Part shown: in pieces, positions 43,319 through 54,104 of the stretch
Layout of the letters: every line of letters starts with the position of its first letter
Numbering within the stretch: the stretch's first letter is position 1
Assembly: GCA_018398585.1 (NCBI GenBank)
Contig: JAGTTD010000018.1
Location: 12,469,501-12,533,500, forward strand
Reading direction: 5' to 3'
DNA from: Simmondsia chinensis
Lineage: Eukaryota > Streptophyta > Magnoliopsida > Caryophyllales > Simmondsiaceae
DNA length: 64,000 nt
Position numbers and translations under genes: made by a program
Notes under the pieces: model-generated
Database searches by the model: none
What the model was told of the DNA's origin: nothing
Seen by the model: only the letters and a program-made list of their open reading frames with translations

Positions 43319-43616
43319 TAATATTAATCGCATGACAAAAAAAATATTTTGTTATTTGGGCTGCATCTGAATAGGGTTGCCTACTTACCCTTTTTAAGGA
43401 TCAAGCGGTACATAGTTCTACTTTATATTTAAATTTGGTTTTGAGAGTTGGATCCCATTTCAATCCAACTCATTTATATTTCTCTTTTTTAATTTTCATT
43501 TGGATTTTGAGCTCAATGTCTTTTATGTTATTTTGTACCCTAGTCAAATCAATTTTAATTTTAGGTTGTCTTTGGCTATACCACTTAAGTCTGGCATTTT
43601 CAATTTGATATTGTTA

Positions 43617-43930
43617 ATTGTGATTGCACCGGCTATTTTATTTCTGGTTTCCTCGTATCCTTATTGGGATCAAGTCAAGGTAGTTCTGAAAATAGAACCA
43701 CGAAAATTTCAATTTGATTCTTAAACTTTTGTAACCTCACTCAATTTTTTATATTGAGTTTCCTGCATACCCTTTCCGGGATCAGGTTAACGTAGTTCTA
43801 AAAAAATTGGGATTTTTAAATTTAGTTTTTAAACACTTGTAACCGCACCCGATTATTTATTTTGGGTTTCCTACGTACTCTTTTTGGGAATAGGTTAAAG
43901 TAGATCTAAAAATATAACTTCAAGATTTTC
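43617..43930. repeat. Three tandem units of about 110 bp in the Tat LTR
   Basis: Units start near 43617, 43729 and 43838. Each carries a GTTTCCT(C/A)GTA-type word, a GGGATCAGGTTAA-type word, a TAGTTCTAAAA-type word and T-rich ends. A weaker unit is visible from about 43370. GTACGTAGG words like these are common in the 3' part of Tat LTRs. Confidence 0.6.
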
Positions 43931-44115
43931 CAATTTGATTTTAAAAGTTGAAACAACCTTTTTAAAATCCATAAAAGCATTTTTATGTTTCTTTACATTT
44001 TTTTTCCTTTTCTGGTTGGCCCTTTTTCTTTTTTTGGAAATGCGTTTTTTTTTAAAAATTTCTTTATCTCTTTTTTTAAAACAAAGAAAAGGAAGAAAAA
44101 ATAAAAAACAAAAAA

Positions 44116-44147
<32 letters not shown>

Positions 44148-44339
44148 GGTAGTACGGTACAAACAGGATCCACCCCTTTTTATTTGATTTTCTTTTTTTT
44201 TTAAAGAGAGGTTTTATGAAACCGTTGAGCGAATTTTACGAATTCGGGAGAGTCCATATTAGTAGTGAACCTGACTTAAAAATCTTCCTTTTTTTGAAAC
44301 CTCGCTATTGCTCTAAATTATTTATTAAAAAATTGTTAA
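43931..44339. other. Low-complexity stretch with poly(G)
   Basis: T-rich and then A-rich low-complexity sequence with a 28-base G run at 44122-44149. Open frames over it are compositional. Confidence 0.6.
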
Positions 44340-44655
44340 CACCCTCACGTAGGATGAATCCATCGTGGGTTAAACACGTCCTTTCGGACCACGTCCACGT
44401 GGAATCTTTCGATTCCATCACAGGTTTAAACACCTATGCGTAGGATTTTTCTATCTATCGTAGGTTAAAATTCACTACCTTTTAAGGCCACCCCACGTAA
44501 GATTTTCCAATCCATTGTGTGTTAAAAAGGACCTTTCGATTCCATCGTGGGTGTAAACGCCCTCACGTAGGATTTTTCAATTCACCGTGTGTTAAAATTT
44601 ACTACTCTTTTGGGTCACCTTCACTTATGATTTTTCAATCAATTGTGTGTTAAAT
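44340..44655. repeat. Degenerate tandem repeat with CACGTAGGAT words
   Basis: CCTCACGTAGGAT, GTGGGTTAAAC, CTTTCGATTCCATC and ATTTTTCAATC words recur about every 80-100 bases, four or more times, with drift. Still inside the LTR interval. Confidence 0.55.
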
Positions 44656-46033
44656 TTTTTTCCTTAAACTTTAAGATACATGATTTTTTTTTTAATACGT
44701 TTGAGAGAAAATCAATTTGTTCGTAAGATAAATTTGAAATTAAGAGTAAAAATCAAGAGCAGAGAAATGAAAGATGGAGTAGGGGAGAAGATAAAAACTT
44801 AAGAAAGAAGAAATTGTATAGCGTTGTATCAATAATTGAAGCTTTTTTTTGCAAGTTGATACCAAAGAAAAAGAAATTTTCTTCTTTTTTTTTTTTTTAA
44901 CACTCGGTCTCTCTTCTCTCAGTATTTTTTTCCTTTATTTTCAAGTCACTTTGCCTTAATTTCCACTCTCTCTGTCGTTCACCCCCTTCTCTCAGATGTA
45001 TCTCCCTGAGATATTTTTTTTTTGTATCCAATGTTCTGTCCTTTTTTGCTCCTCCAAAGTGAGGTTTATATAATACTTTAACTACCCACCCCCACCTCCT
45101 TTTCCCACTCTTTGGACATGCACAATATGGGGGGTCATCATGTATTTAACTGATTTTTTTTCCATTATCTTTCTTATATTTTTTTGGCTTGTAAGTTTTT
45201 TTTAGCTTATTATCATGGGTGTAAATTTTGGACTTATCTTCATTTGGACTTCAAATATCATAAACCCATTTTCTTTTTTTCAACATTTAATAATTCGAGC
45301 CCCAACTTGATTTGCCTTTACGGTGATTTAAATTTGAATCCATTTTATATTTAGAGTTTAGACCTGAGTTTAGATAAGTCCACCTCTAATAACTTAAGAC
45401 TGGCCCATAATATGCAATTTTAAACAATGACCTACTATGAGGCCTATATTTTGAATTTGGTAAAATTTCACATTCAACAGTCACAGTGAGTTCCTTTTGC
45501 ACATTTGTTTTGTTTTCACACTTACGGTGACCACGCACACAATATTCAAAAAAAATAGAGCAAACAACGGCTTCTCCTAGTTTTATGACAATTTCACCCA
45601 CGTATAGCGACTACGCTCCTCTCTTGTGCGTGCTCACTCTTCACCAATGTGCCTTGAGTTTTTCGAGGAAAGTCCTTGATGCCCACATCCATATTTTCAT
45701 CAGAAGTTCCCTTTAGAAGCCTCACATCCTCCTGAATTAAGCTTACGGCCCGAGCACCTAAAATTGTGCTCCTAGTAACTTTCTCGGGCTGGGAAACTAT
45801 CGTTCTTGCAGTTCCTCAAGCTTGAGCTCACTTCACCCTTTAGCCATCTCAAGCCCTGAGTGGCTGATACTCTTGTCAAGGATAATAATGCTTCCTAAGT
45901 ACTGGACTCGAGATGCCATTATCACAGCACCTGAAGGCCTAACTCCCCTCGAGGAGGACCTCACATGATTGCCACGTGGCACTTTACTCGAAAACAACGT
46001 CGTCCCAACCCTGTCAAAATTAGGGTGTAAACA
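44656..46033 (-). other. Remaining part of the Tat LTR
   Basis: CT-rich sequence (44880-45010), a T-rich zone, then a G/C-richer U3-like end at 45600-46033. No open frame of note. GCCACGTGGCA at about 45972 on the plus strand is a palindromic G-box-like site. Confidence 0.4.
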
Positions 46034-46048
46034 AATGCCCCCCTCTTA
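46034..46048 (-). other. Polypurine tract of Tat2
   Basis: The minus strand reads AAGAGGGGGGCATT directly before the LTR start TGTTTACA. It primes plus-strand DNA synthesis. Confidence 0.75.
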
Positions 46049-46303
46049 GCTGTTGGTAAATTCAAATTTACAACATGTAAAATTTGATGGACGTGACCCT
46101 TAACGGCTATAGGGGCTTCTTGGGGGAATACGTATGTCACTTGCTCTTCTTTCACGCATGTCTATAAGTTGGATAGTTAGGGATCTGCTTCATTTTCTCT
46201 TTGTTGCTCTCAAGTGCACTTGCAATCTCTTGACTTTGTCTCCGAATTGTTGAATCTTTGATCCGATCTGCTCTCCACTCTTCTACTTCCTTGAAATTTC
46301 ATA

Positions 46304-49300
46304 ATGGCACAACTCTCATATGCCATCTCTACTCCCCCTCCTCAGACGGACAACCCTATTGAGCAACTGAACCAATTTCTTCAATTTGACCTTTCAATCA
46401 TCTCTGATGTTCTTCAGAGCCCAACTAATCTTAGTATTATTGAGGAGGATCTTTCTTGGCTACAAGAGAATGATCCCTCTTCGAACATGCCATCTTGCGT
46501 CCTAGGGAAAATCTTTGCTCCATCGCACGACTTTCCAAGTCTGGATGGATTGTTTTTAAATACTAATGAGTCTCTTATTCTTCGTGTAGTGTCTACAAGC
46601 CATTCTTGGGGAGGCCAAAGCATTTGCAAGGAAGCGACACCGTTTAAAGGGCGGACTTTCTTGACCAAACAATACCCTGAATGGGTGGATTATCTGATGG
46701 TGATCTATGATGAGAAATGGAAGTATCTTCGCATCTACAAGGCCATCAAGCTCTCAACCATCCCTCTCAAGTATGATTTTCCAATTGTAACATCACTAAC
46801 TTGCTGCTAGAACATCTGTTTCAATGCTTTTGTCCTCCTTGAGGGCTTTCTAAAAAATCACTTTAAGGACATAGTGGCCTTAACAAGTCTTTCATATGGG
46901 GGATAAGAGTTGCCCCTTGATTCTTTTGTTTCTTCAAAAGCTGAAGCCTTTGCCTCCTCCTTCTCCATCATAGACTTGCCTTGAGGCTATGAGTCTTTGT
47001 GTTAAAAACTTTGTAACAAGAGCTCATAACTTTGCGCAAGATTCTAGAGAGGGGGAGGTATGCTTGTACTGGTTTGGTTGAACAAGTTTTCTTTACAAAC
47101 TCTTCTAACTCAGTCCTCAAATTCCTCAAGAACATGGCCATCAACCTAACTTTTAGTAGTGGCCCTTTATCCTTGGGACCATTGTTTTTAGCCTATGTAT
47201 ATGGATGCCTTAGAGATATTATGGCTAAAAACTATGTTGTCCATGTAGGTGGTCCCATTTGGTTGGTCCAGTTATGGACCCAAGCCTGTTTCCCTGAGCT
47301 GTATCCCAGAGGCCCCTATCTTCCCACATGAGAGGGGCGTTTCTGTTTTGGTGAGCAATTTGCTCTTTATGAGGTTCAACTGCTTCTGGGATGGTCATTT
47401 GACTAATGCCCTGAGGCTCTGATGTCCCCTTGAGAGAGGCGAGGAACTCAATGGACTCCTTTTAAGAAAAGGAATCTTAGTCCTGAATGGTTCAGGAAAC
47501 TAGACCTTCACAATGATGTCTTAGCAAACATTGACTCCCAAATCAGGCAAGCAATCTTTTGCACATAAGATTTGTTCTTTCACCACCAGACTCATCTTGG
47601 TGTTCAGACATGTAGGCCTGGGTTGTTTGCTAGGTAATTTGGTATGGTGCAAGATGTTCCTTTTCCAAGTCTAAAGATGTTCCTTTTCCAAGTCTAAGGA
47701 CCATGAACATCTAATGGGCCAAGAGGGCTTCTCTTCCACCTGCTCAGCTTCCGGAGCTTCGTGCTTTGAATCACGAGATTGGATCTCTTTATGAATATCA
47801 TGTGGCTTGAAACACGCCACGCTTTTTAGCTTGGTACCAAGCCTATTGATTCTTCTTGGAGGCTAGTGGTGCCCTGCTTGAGCTTGTAGGTCCTAGCATG
47901 GGAAAAAGTCAACCTATGCCTCTACTTGAGCTTACAGGTCCTAGCTCATGGAGAAGTTATCCTGTCATCCCCAAGCCCACTCTGCAGAAGATGAAATTAG
48001 GTAGTTAGCCACTCTAAAGTATGGTTCAATTACTAGTGGCTTAAACAAGATTTGATCCTTGTTCTTTCACTTTTATAGTAGCTGTCCAAGTGTTTCCTAG
48101 GAGTGCCAAGACCAGGAGCTTTACTCAGATGCTACTTGAGGAGTCCCCTCTAGGAACCTCTTCACTAGCACCAGTTGGTAGTTCCAAGAAGAGGAACATG
48201 GATGTTGCTCTTCCAACTTTCCCAACTGTAGCAGAAGAAAAAGAAGAAGAACCCATCTCAGAATTAGTGAGAAAAGGAGGAACCAGGCTCCCTATGGCAG
48301 AGGTATTGGTCTTTCTTCAATTGGTTTTCTCATATATCTTTTGCCAAAACAGCATCTAACATGGCTTTCAATAACCACAAGAGGAGCCAACTCCATATGT
48401 TGTGGAGATCCCATAATCTCCATCCCGAGAAACTACTCCAAAGCCTCGAGACACTGAATCAATAAGCTCCAGTGCTGAAGAAGAAGAAGAAGACGTGGCT
48501 AATTCTGTTATGGAGCCAATTGTCAATTATCCTTATGAAGAGGTTTCTTCCCCGGTTACATTACACTAGGGCCTTATTCAGCTCCTTTCCTTCTCACTAG
48601 AGTCTCTGTCCCCATTGAAGAGACCTTTGAAAGTAGAGTCTTATCTGACTTTTCACTCCTTGATGTCTTAAACCATGGTTGGTCCTAACATGCAAGTATT
48701 ATCCCCCAGGAACTTTCCTTGGAGAAGGCATAGTGGCGGCTAAAGAGTCAGTTGTAATCCCCTTAGTTAAGGCAACTGCTGAAGCTTTAATGATGGATAT
48801 ATCACCAGCAGCTCCCAGGGCAGCCCTACCAGTAATGGCTCCTTCCTTGCCTTAGACTGTGGCCTTAGAGGTAAAGGCATTCCTTTTTAACCTTGGTTAT
48901 TTTCCAAAGTCAAAACTCCACCTGATGTTGTTAACCTTTTGAGGTTAATCCTCCCAAAGTCATTCCTCCTTCAAAGATAGGGAGAATTCTCCATTACAGA
49001 AGATTCGAGCGAGCGGTAGGTTGGCCTTTCAGCAACTTAACTAAGAATCTTCTAAACTTTAATGGCTGAGGGAAATTACGCGTTTCCCTGTTCTGACCCT
49101 GGTTGATGGGGTCATTTCTGAGGAGGCAATGTCCTTAATAAGATCTTTTAAGAAAGATCCAAAGGTGACTCCTTACATTGCCAGGGAACTTGAGGTCTTT
49201 AAGGAGGTGCTCCTGAAGATCAAACAGGAGGTCCCAATTCTCCACTAAAGAAAATGGTGCTGCCAAGATGCCATCAGGAACCTAGGGTGATCAGCTGGCC

Positions 49301-49600
49301 TAGGAAGCTTGGAGCTATTATTTGAAGAATTCCAAGCAACAAGAAGAGTCTAAGACCAACAAGCTCAAGGGATCAGAGGCTTGGAGGATGAAATCCACCA
49401 CTTAGAGGAGAGATTACATCGCCTTAAAGAGGAACTGCTCTCCTAGTGACAATAGTACATTTCTCAAGGTTTAGTGGTGCCAAGCCCTTGAAGATGAAGC
49501 TTTCTCCTTAGATCAGGGGCTGGGTGATACAAGCGACCGACTATCCTCAATAGAGCAGTCACTAGTGAGGATTAGGACTCGACTCTTTTTATTTTTTAGT
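46304..49600 (+). pseudogene. Plant-mobile-domain-like gene, antisense inside Tat2
   Basis: The ATG at 46304 opens 168 codons (MAQLSYAISTPPPQTDNPIE, then FLTKQYPEWVDYLMVIYDEK). After stops it continues LEGFLKNHFKDIVALTSLSY, GPLSLGPLFLAYVYGCLRDI and HVGGPIWLVQLWTQACFPEL at 47032-47331, the pattern of the plant mobile domain (aminotransferase-like) family, with frame breaks afterwards. The tail is Ser/Glu-rich (48090-48359), and its 3' part has possible intron-like GT...AG segments. It sits between the pol end and the 3' LTR of a minus-strand Tat element but on the opposite strand, where Tat elements are known to carry extra ORFs. Stops make it non-functional. Confidence 0.55.
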
Positions 49601-49963
49601 TTTTTGTAAAGAGGCATTGGCTTCACAAGTTATTGACTTGTAATATATGTATACGTAAGCCATGTAGCTTCCCAAAATTAATGAAATATGCATTTGTTCA
49701 ATATGTCTCTCAGGTTGGAGGTTCTTTTCTTTCTTTTACTCTACCTAAGGATCTTGAGATTGATCCTCTAGGCATTAGTATTGAAACTGAGCCCATAATT
49801 ATGGGTATTTATACTTAAGGACTTCTTTGTTAGAATCCCAGCTATATGACGCATAATTCTTTAGGAATCTCCCATCAATTGTCCTTGGGTGGGTTCTCCC
49901 ATCTAGGTATTGGAGCAAAAAAGCATTTCCTCCAAATGCTTCTATGACTATGAGTGTGCCTTC
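49601..49963. other. Gap between antisense gene and integrase
   Basis: Short open frames on the plus strand lack family features. AATAATGAAAT-type words near 49680 may be the poly(A) region of the antisense gene. No other feature. Confidence 0.35.
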
Positions 49964-50976
49964 TTAATTTGGGGACCATTTTACAAAGAAATGATCCTTC
50001 TGACCAATGGGTAAAACCACCTTCCAGATGAGATCTCCCAAGTCAAAAAACCTAGGCTTCACCTTCTTGTTGTAGGCTTTAGCAATCCTCTTCTTTTGAG
50101 TTTCCAATTTATGAAGAGCATCGAGCCTTACTTGTTCTAGACTAGTAAGCTCTTCCATCATGAACTGCTCATATTCAAGTTCAGAAAATCTCCCTTGATG
50201 AGCTAGTCTAATTGATTGAGCTGTTATCTCCATGGGGAGGACTGCATCATGGTCATATGTTAAATGAAAAGGAGTTGTCCTAGTGGCATGCCTCTTAGAA
50301 GTTCTATAGACTGAAAGGGCATCTAGTAGCAACTCATGCCACCTTCTAGGGTTAGCCTTAATCGTTTTTTCAATGTTGGCTTTTAGAATCTTGTTAGGTG
50401 ATTTTGCCTGGCCATCAGCTTGAGCGTAATAAGGTGTTGAGTTCAAGATTTCTATGTTGAAACTCTTGATAAACTCCTTTACCTCATCTCTATTAAACAC
50501 TCTAGCCTGGTCCACTGTGATGGTCTCTGGAATACCAAACCTACATAGGATATACTCTTTGATGAAATCAATCACATCCTGCTGATCGATGTTCCTATAT
50601 GGTTTAGCCTCCACCCATTTTGGGAAGCAATCAGTGGGCACGAGGATATAAGAATGTTGTTTACCGGATCGCCCGGGGGGGGGGGGGGGGTGTTAATCTC
50701 CCCTATTATGTCCATTGCCTAGCCTTTAAATGGCCATGGTTTGACAATGGCATACATCTTAGCAGCAGGGACCCTAGATACATGTCCATGTCTTTGGCAT
50801 GCTCTGCATTCCTTGGCGCACTTTATGCTATCAACCATCATTGATGGCAAATTATAGCCATAACGCCTGATGAGCCTATGCATCTTGTTGCCAGCTAGAT
50901 GGGATCCATAGATACCGTCATGGGCTCCTACCATTACTAGCATTACTTTGTCCAAGTCAAGGCACTTGAGAAGCAC
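49964..50976 (-). pseudogene. Tat2 integrase
   Basis: The minus strand from 50976 reads a zinc-binding region (GAHDGIYGSHLAGNKMHRLI, CAKECRACQRHGHVSRVPA). A 16-base G run at 50675-50690 disrupts the frame, then the core follows: TDCFPKWVEAKPYRNI (first Asp), RFGIPETITVDQARVFNRDE (second Asp), STPYYAQADGQAKSPNKILK. The catalytic Glu is Lys here: GQAE is normal, GQAK is present, a single G-to-A type change. The C-terminal part (RRWHELLLDALSVYRTSKRH, GDLIWKVVLPIG) is intact. The family inserts retroelement DNA; this copy is inactive. Confidence 0.8.
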
Positions 50977-51990
50977 TCCACTAGCGTCCCTTTATATAAT
51001 TATCCAGACTCACCATCCAGGTAGAATCAGTGAGCTCTCATTTTCATCTTCATGTCCTTAATGTAATCTTGAGGGTTATTGAAGTAATCCATTAAAGGCT
51101 TCCTCCAGTCCTCTTGGTGACTTAGGACAGTCTGATGTGCCTCATAGTACTCGAAGCATTCATTTGGTGTACTTTAGAAGGACTTTGTATACTAGATCTC
51201 ATGAAAACCTTAGTCTTAATGACCATGGTTTCTTCATATCATGTTGTAGGAAATTTGTACCAAGATGCTAACTAAGCCAAGTCATTAGCTGCCTTGTTTT
51301 GTTATGTAGGAATGTGCTCGAACTATACCTCATTGAGTTACTTAATCGCTTACGCACCATTGATAGATATCGATTCGAGGTATCACTCAGACACTAGAAT
51401 TGTCCATTCACTTGGTAGATCACCAGTTGCAAATCCCCCTTTCTAAATACAGTGAGGACTTGCATTTCTAGAAGAGAGTGAAGTTAATTATCAAAGCTTC
51501 ATACTTAAACATGATATTAGAGCATCTTCCCACCGAGGTGACAACCAATTTAGTGATGATTCCTTTTGGGGATTCTATCACAATTCCCACCCCAACACTA
51601 GAGTTGGTCCTCAAACCAGAAAAGAATAGTTTCCAAGGCACCACTCCTACTACTAGAAGCTATGCTAGCTTGTCATCTAAGCCAGTTTGAACGTTTGAAT
51701 GGTCAGCTAAAATGTCCGCTAGGGCTTGCCCCTTTACTGACCTTTATGAGACATAAACCAACTCAAATTAGAGCAAAGCTAAGCTCTAGTTGTTCAATCT
51801 TCCTCCTAAAAATGGTATGTCTAGCATGTACTTACGGAAATTTGTTTGGGCAACCACGTACATAGCGAACGCCAAGAAATAATGTCTCAATTTTGTCAAT
51901 GCATAGAACAAAGACAGACACAATTTTTCAATAAAGGAATACTTTAGTTCGCACTCATTTAGGTAATGGCTAAGGTAGAACATAGCCTAT
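50977..51990 (-). pseudogene. Tat2 RNase H and second, archaeal-type RNase H
   Basis: At 51786-51983 the minus strand has YLSHYLNECELKYSFIEKLC, LSLFYALTKLRHYFLAFAMY and FLGGRLNNW, the Ty3 RNase H. At about 51400-51690 it reads WKLFFSGLRTNSSVGVGIVI, ESPKGIITKLV and CSNIMFKYEALI, a second RNase H of the type diagnostic for the Tat lineage, with its first catalytic Asp (FDGS) changed to Ser-Gly. Stops break both. 50977-51390 is a frameshifted linker. Confidence 0.7.
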
Positions 51991-52125
51991 TGGAAACCTT
52001 GCTCACTGTCTTGTACAAGCAAACAACCAATAGATTCCTTGGAAGCAGAGACTCAGTTCTTCAAAGGCTTGCCCTGCCTTGGTGGAATGAGTACTGGCGG
52101 CCTAATTAAGTATTCCTTGGTGGCC

Positions 52126-53250
52126 TCAAATGCGGCTTGATGTAGATCCTTCCACTTGTAGTTGTTTTTCAGACTTGAGCCTCAGCAATAGAGAGAACAC
52201 CTTTGTTTTTCTCGCAACATTCGACATAAAATGTCTTAGAAAGTTAACCTGCCCCAGGAAGCAATGAAGCTCCTTTTTGTTTGAAGGCGACTTGGCCACT
52301 TGGATGTCCTTAGTCTTATTAATATCCTCCTCAATGCCCCTTTGGTGTACTAGAAGACCTAGAAAATTTCCACCCAAAAGCGCGTTTAATGGATTCATCT
52401 TATTGTTGTGAGTACTCATCGTAAGGAACACACTCCTTATATCTTCCAAGTGCTTAAAACACACTCCTTAGATCTTCCAAGTGCTTAACTTGGGATTTTA
52501 GTTTGACCACAATGTCATCTATATAGACTTCCATGGTCTTACCAATGAGGTCATGAAAAATCATGTTTATGGCTTTTTGGTAGGTGGTGCATGCATTCTT
52601 CAAACCAAAGGGCATGGCCATCCATTCAAATGTCCCTATTGATCCTGGCCACCTGAATCCTATCTTATGGTTATCTTCTGAGGCAATCATAACTTGGGAG
52701 TAGCTCCAGTAGCCAACCAAGAAGGACACAGCTTCATGCCCCAAGGCTGAGTCAATGAGCACATCAGCAACATGCACTGGATACTCGTCCTTTGGGGGTG
52801 GCTGCATTCAGATCTTTGAAATCAATACAGACCTTGATTTTTCCATTCTTTTTAATGACAAGGACAATATTTAGCCAAAAACTCAATGTACCTGACAGTT
52901 GTGATGAATTTGGCCTTTAGGAGCCTTTCATTCTCTTCCTTAATTCAGGACATCCTTCTTTGGCCATAAATGATGGGCTTTGAGTCTAGCTTGATAGGAA
53001 GTCTATGCTTAAGCACATTTCTGTCTAAACTAGGCATCTCATGATGATCCTAAGTGAAGCAATCCTTGAATTCACGAAGCAAAGTTAGGTACTGCTCTTT
53101 CTGCTCCTCAGAAAGTAGAGCACTCAGATACGTAAGCCTTGGGTCTTCTGAAGAGCCCAACTTAACCTGGAAGAGGGGGTCTTGGACGTCAGCCCTTTGA
53201 TCCTCCATTTTGGCTGGCACTGCTCTTAGGTTAGAGAGCTCCAACTTCTT
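52126..53250 (-). pseudogene. Tat2 reverse transcriptase
   Basis: The start (53050-53244) has LSEEQKEQYLTLLREFKDCF, the region just before RT. 52454-52807 has KIGFRWPGSIGTFEWMAMPF, GLKNACTTYQKAINMIFHDL and the active site EVYIDDIVVK (Asp-Asp). 52126-52464 has PLNALLGGNFLGLLVHQRGI, KKELHCFLGQVNFLRHFMSN. A 33-base duplication (AAGTGCTTAA...ACACACTCCTTA, 52426-52490 region) sits at the frame break. The first RT motifs at 52800-53050 are frameshifted. Confidence 0.75.
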
Positions 53251-54104
53251 TTTTTTTTTTTTTGCATAAGGACTTGAAAACCATGAAATGGTTGCTTAGT
53301 CTAGAGCTGATCCTCAGTGTGCCAGGCCACGAGCCTTGCTATTGATGAGGAAATGGCCTCTCGGGCCATTACTGGGAGGTCTTGGTGCCTCCGCATTGGG
53401 ATTCTAGAGTGGTTTGGAAGTCCCCTTTGTCAAGAAGGGACCTTTTGTATTCCCAGAAGTTAGATTCTATAGACTCGACATCCATTTGACCAACCTAAGC
53501 TTCAGTTAGTGGGCTGTCAGGGATGGATTTCGAGGCTTGTTATTGGGAAGATTGTGGAGTGGTTCTTTTGATGTCTAGTGGTCCCACACCATCCTCATAG
53601 AATTTTGCCTCAACACGGTAGGAGCAAGCCATGAATGCCCAATTATCTACCATAGCAGCGTCATATTTATCATGGTTCTAGAATATTAGGTTATAATTCT
53701 GTCCTTGATTTCTCTTTCCATGTAGACTGCGCGTTCATCTAGGTTGGGGAAGATTCAACATTCTCCTAATGCCATAACACTCTTGGTGGAACCTCTGATG
53801 TTGGAGAAAGCAATGCAAATGGCATTGCCTGAAGGAATCATGAATGTAGCAACTAGTGAAGTGAAGATGGAATATAATAATTGGCATGCAGCCAATCTTT
53901 ACAAAGAAAAGCATTGTAGCTTGAAGTAGTTTCCACCACAAAGAAAGATGCCAGCTTGCTTAAGCCGCCAACAGTTAAGTCAATCGGGATGACCCCTTCA
54001 GATTGGGTGGTTGCTCCAGAAAAGCAATAGATTGCCACATCTGAAGTGATTAGGTCTTCTCGAGACTTACTAATGACTCCTAACATATACAAGGGTAACA
54101 TGTT
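53251..54104 (-). pseudogene. Tat2 protease and spacer, cut by the SIRE-like insertion
   Basis: The minus-strand frame to 53853 gives MLGVISKSREDLITSDVAIY, then IPIDLTVGGLSKLASFFVVE and YNAFLCKDWLHANYYIPSSL, the second half of a Tat protease. At 54105 it stops at the copia LTR, so the first half and gag should lie beyond the right end of the window. Between 53250 and 53735 the spacer has no clean frame. Confidence 0.65.

Larger units (their letters stand above)
41231..46033 (-). mobile_element. Tat-lineage LTR interval (about 4.8 kb with inserts)
   Basis: The right edge is firm: on the minus strand the purine tract AAGAGGGGGGCATT is followed by TGTTTACACCCTAATT, a typical LTR start, at 46033. 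The left edge is the position before the primer-site candidate at 41206-41223. Between them there is no coding sequence, only repeats and a foldback element. It may be one long LTR shared by the Tat2 fragment on the right and the Tat1 fragment on the left, or two adjacent LTRs whose junction I cannot see. Confidence 0.45.

Noticed and set aside
43895..44204. Frames over poly(G) and A/T-rich low complexity
   Set aside because: Pro- or Gly-runs and Lys/Phe-runs only; no protein features.
41510..44655. CRISPR array
   Set aside because: Repeats are degenerate, lack unique spacers of fixed size and lie in a plant LTR.
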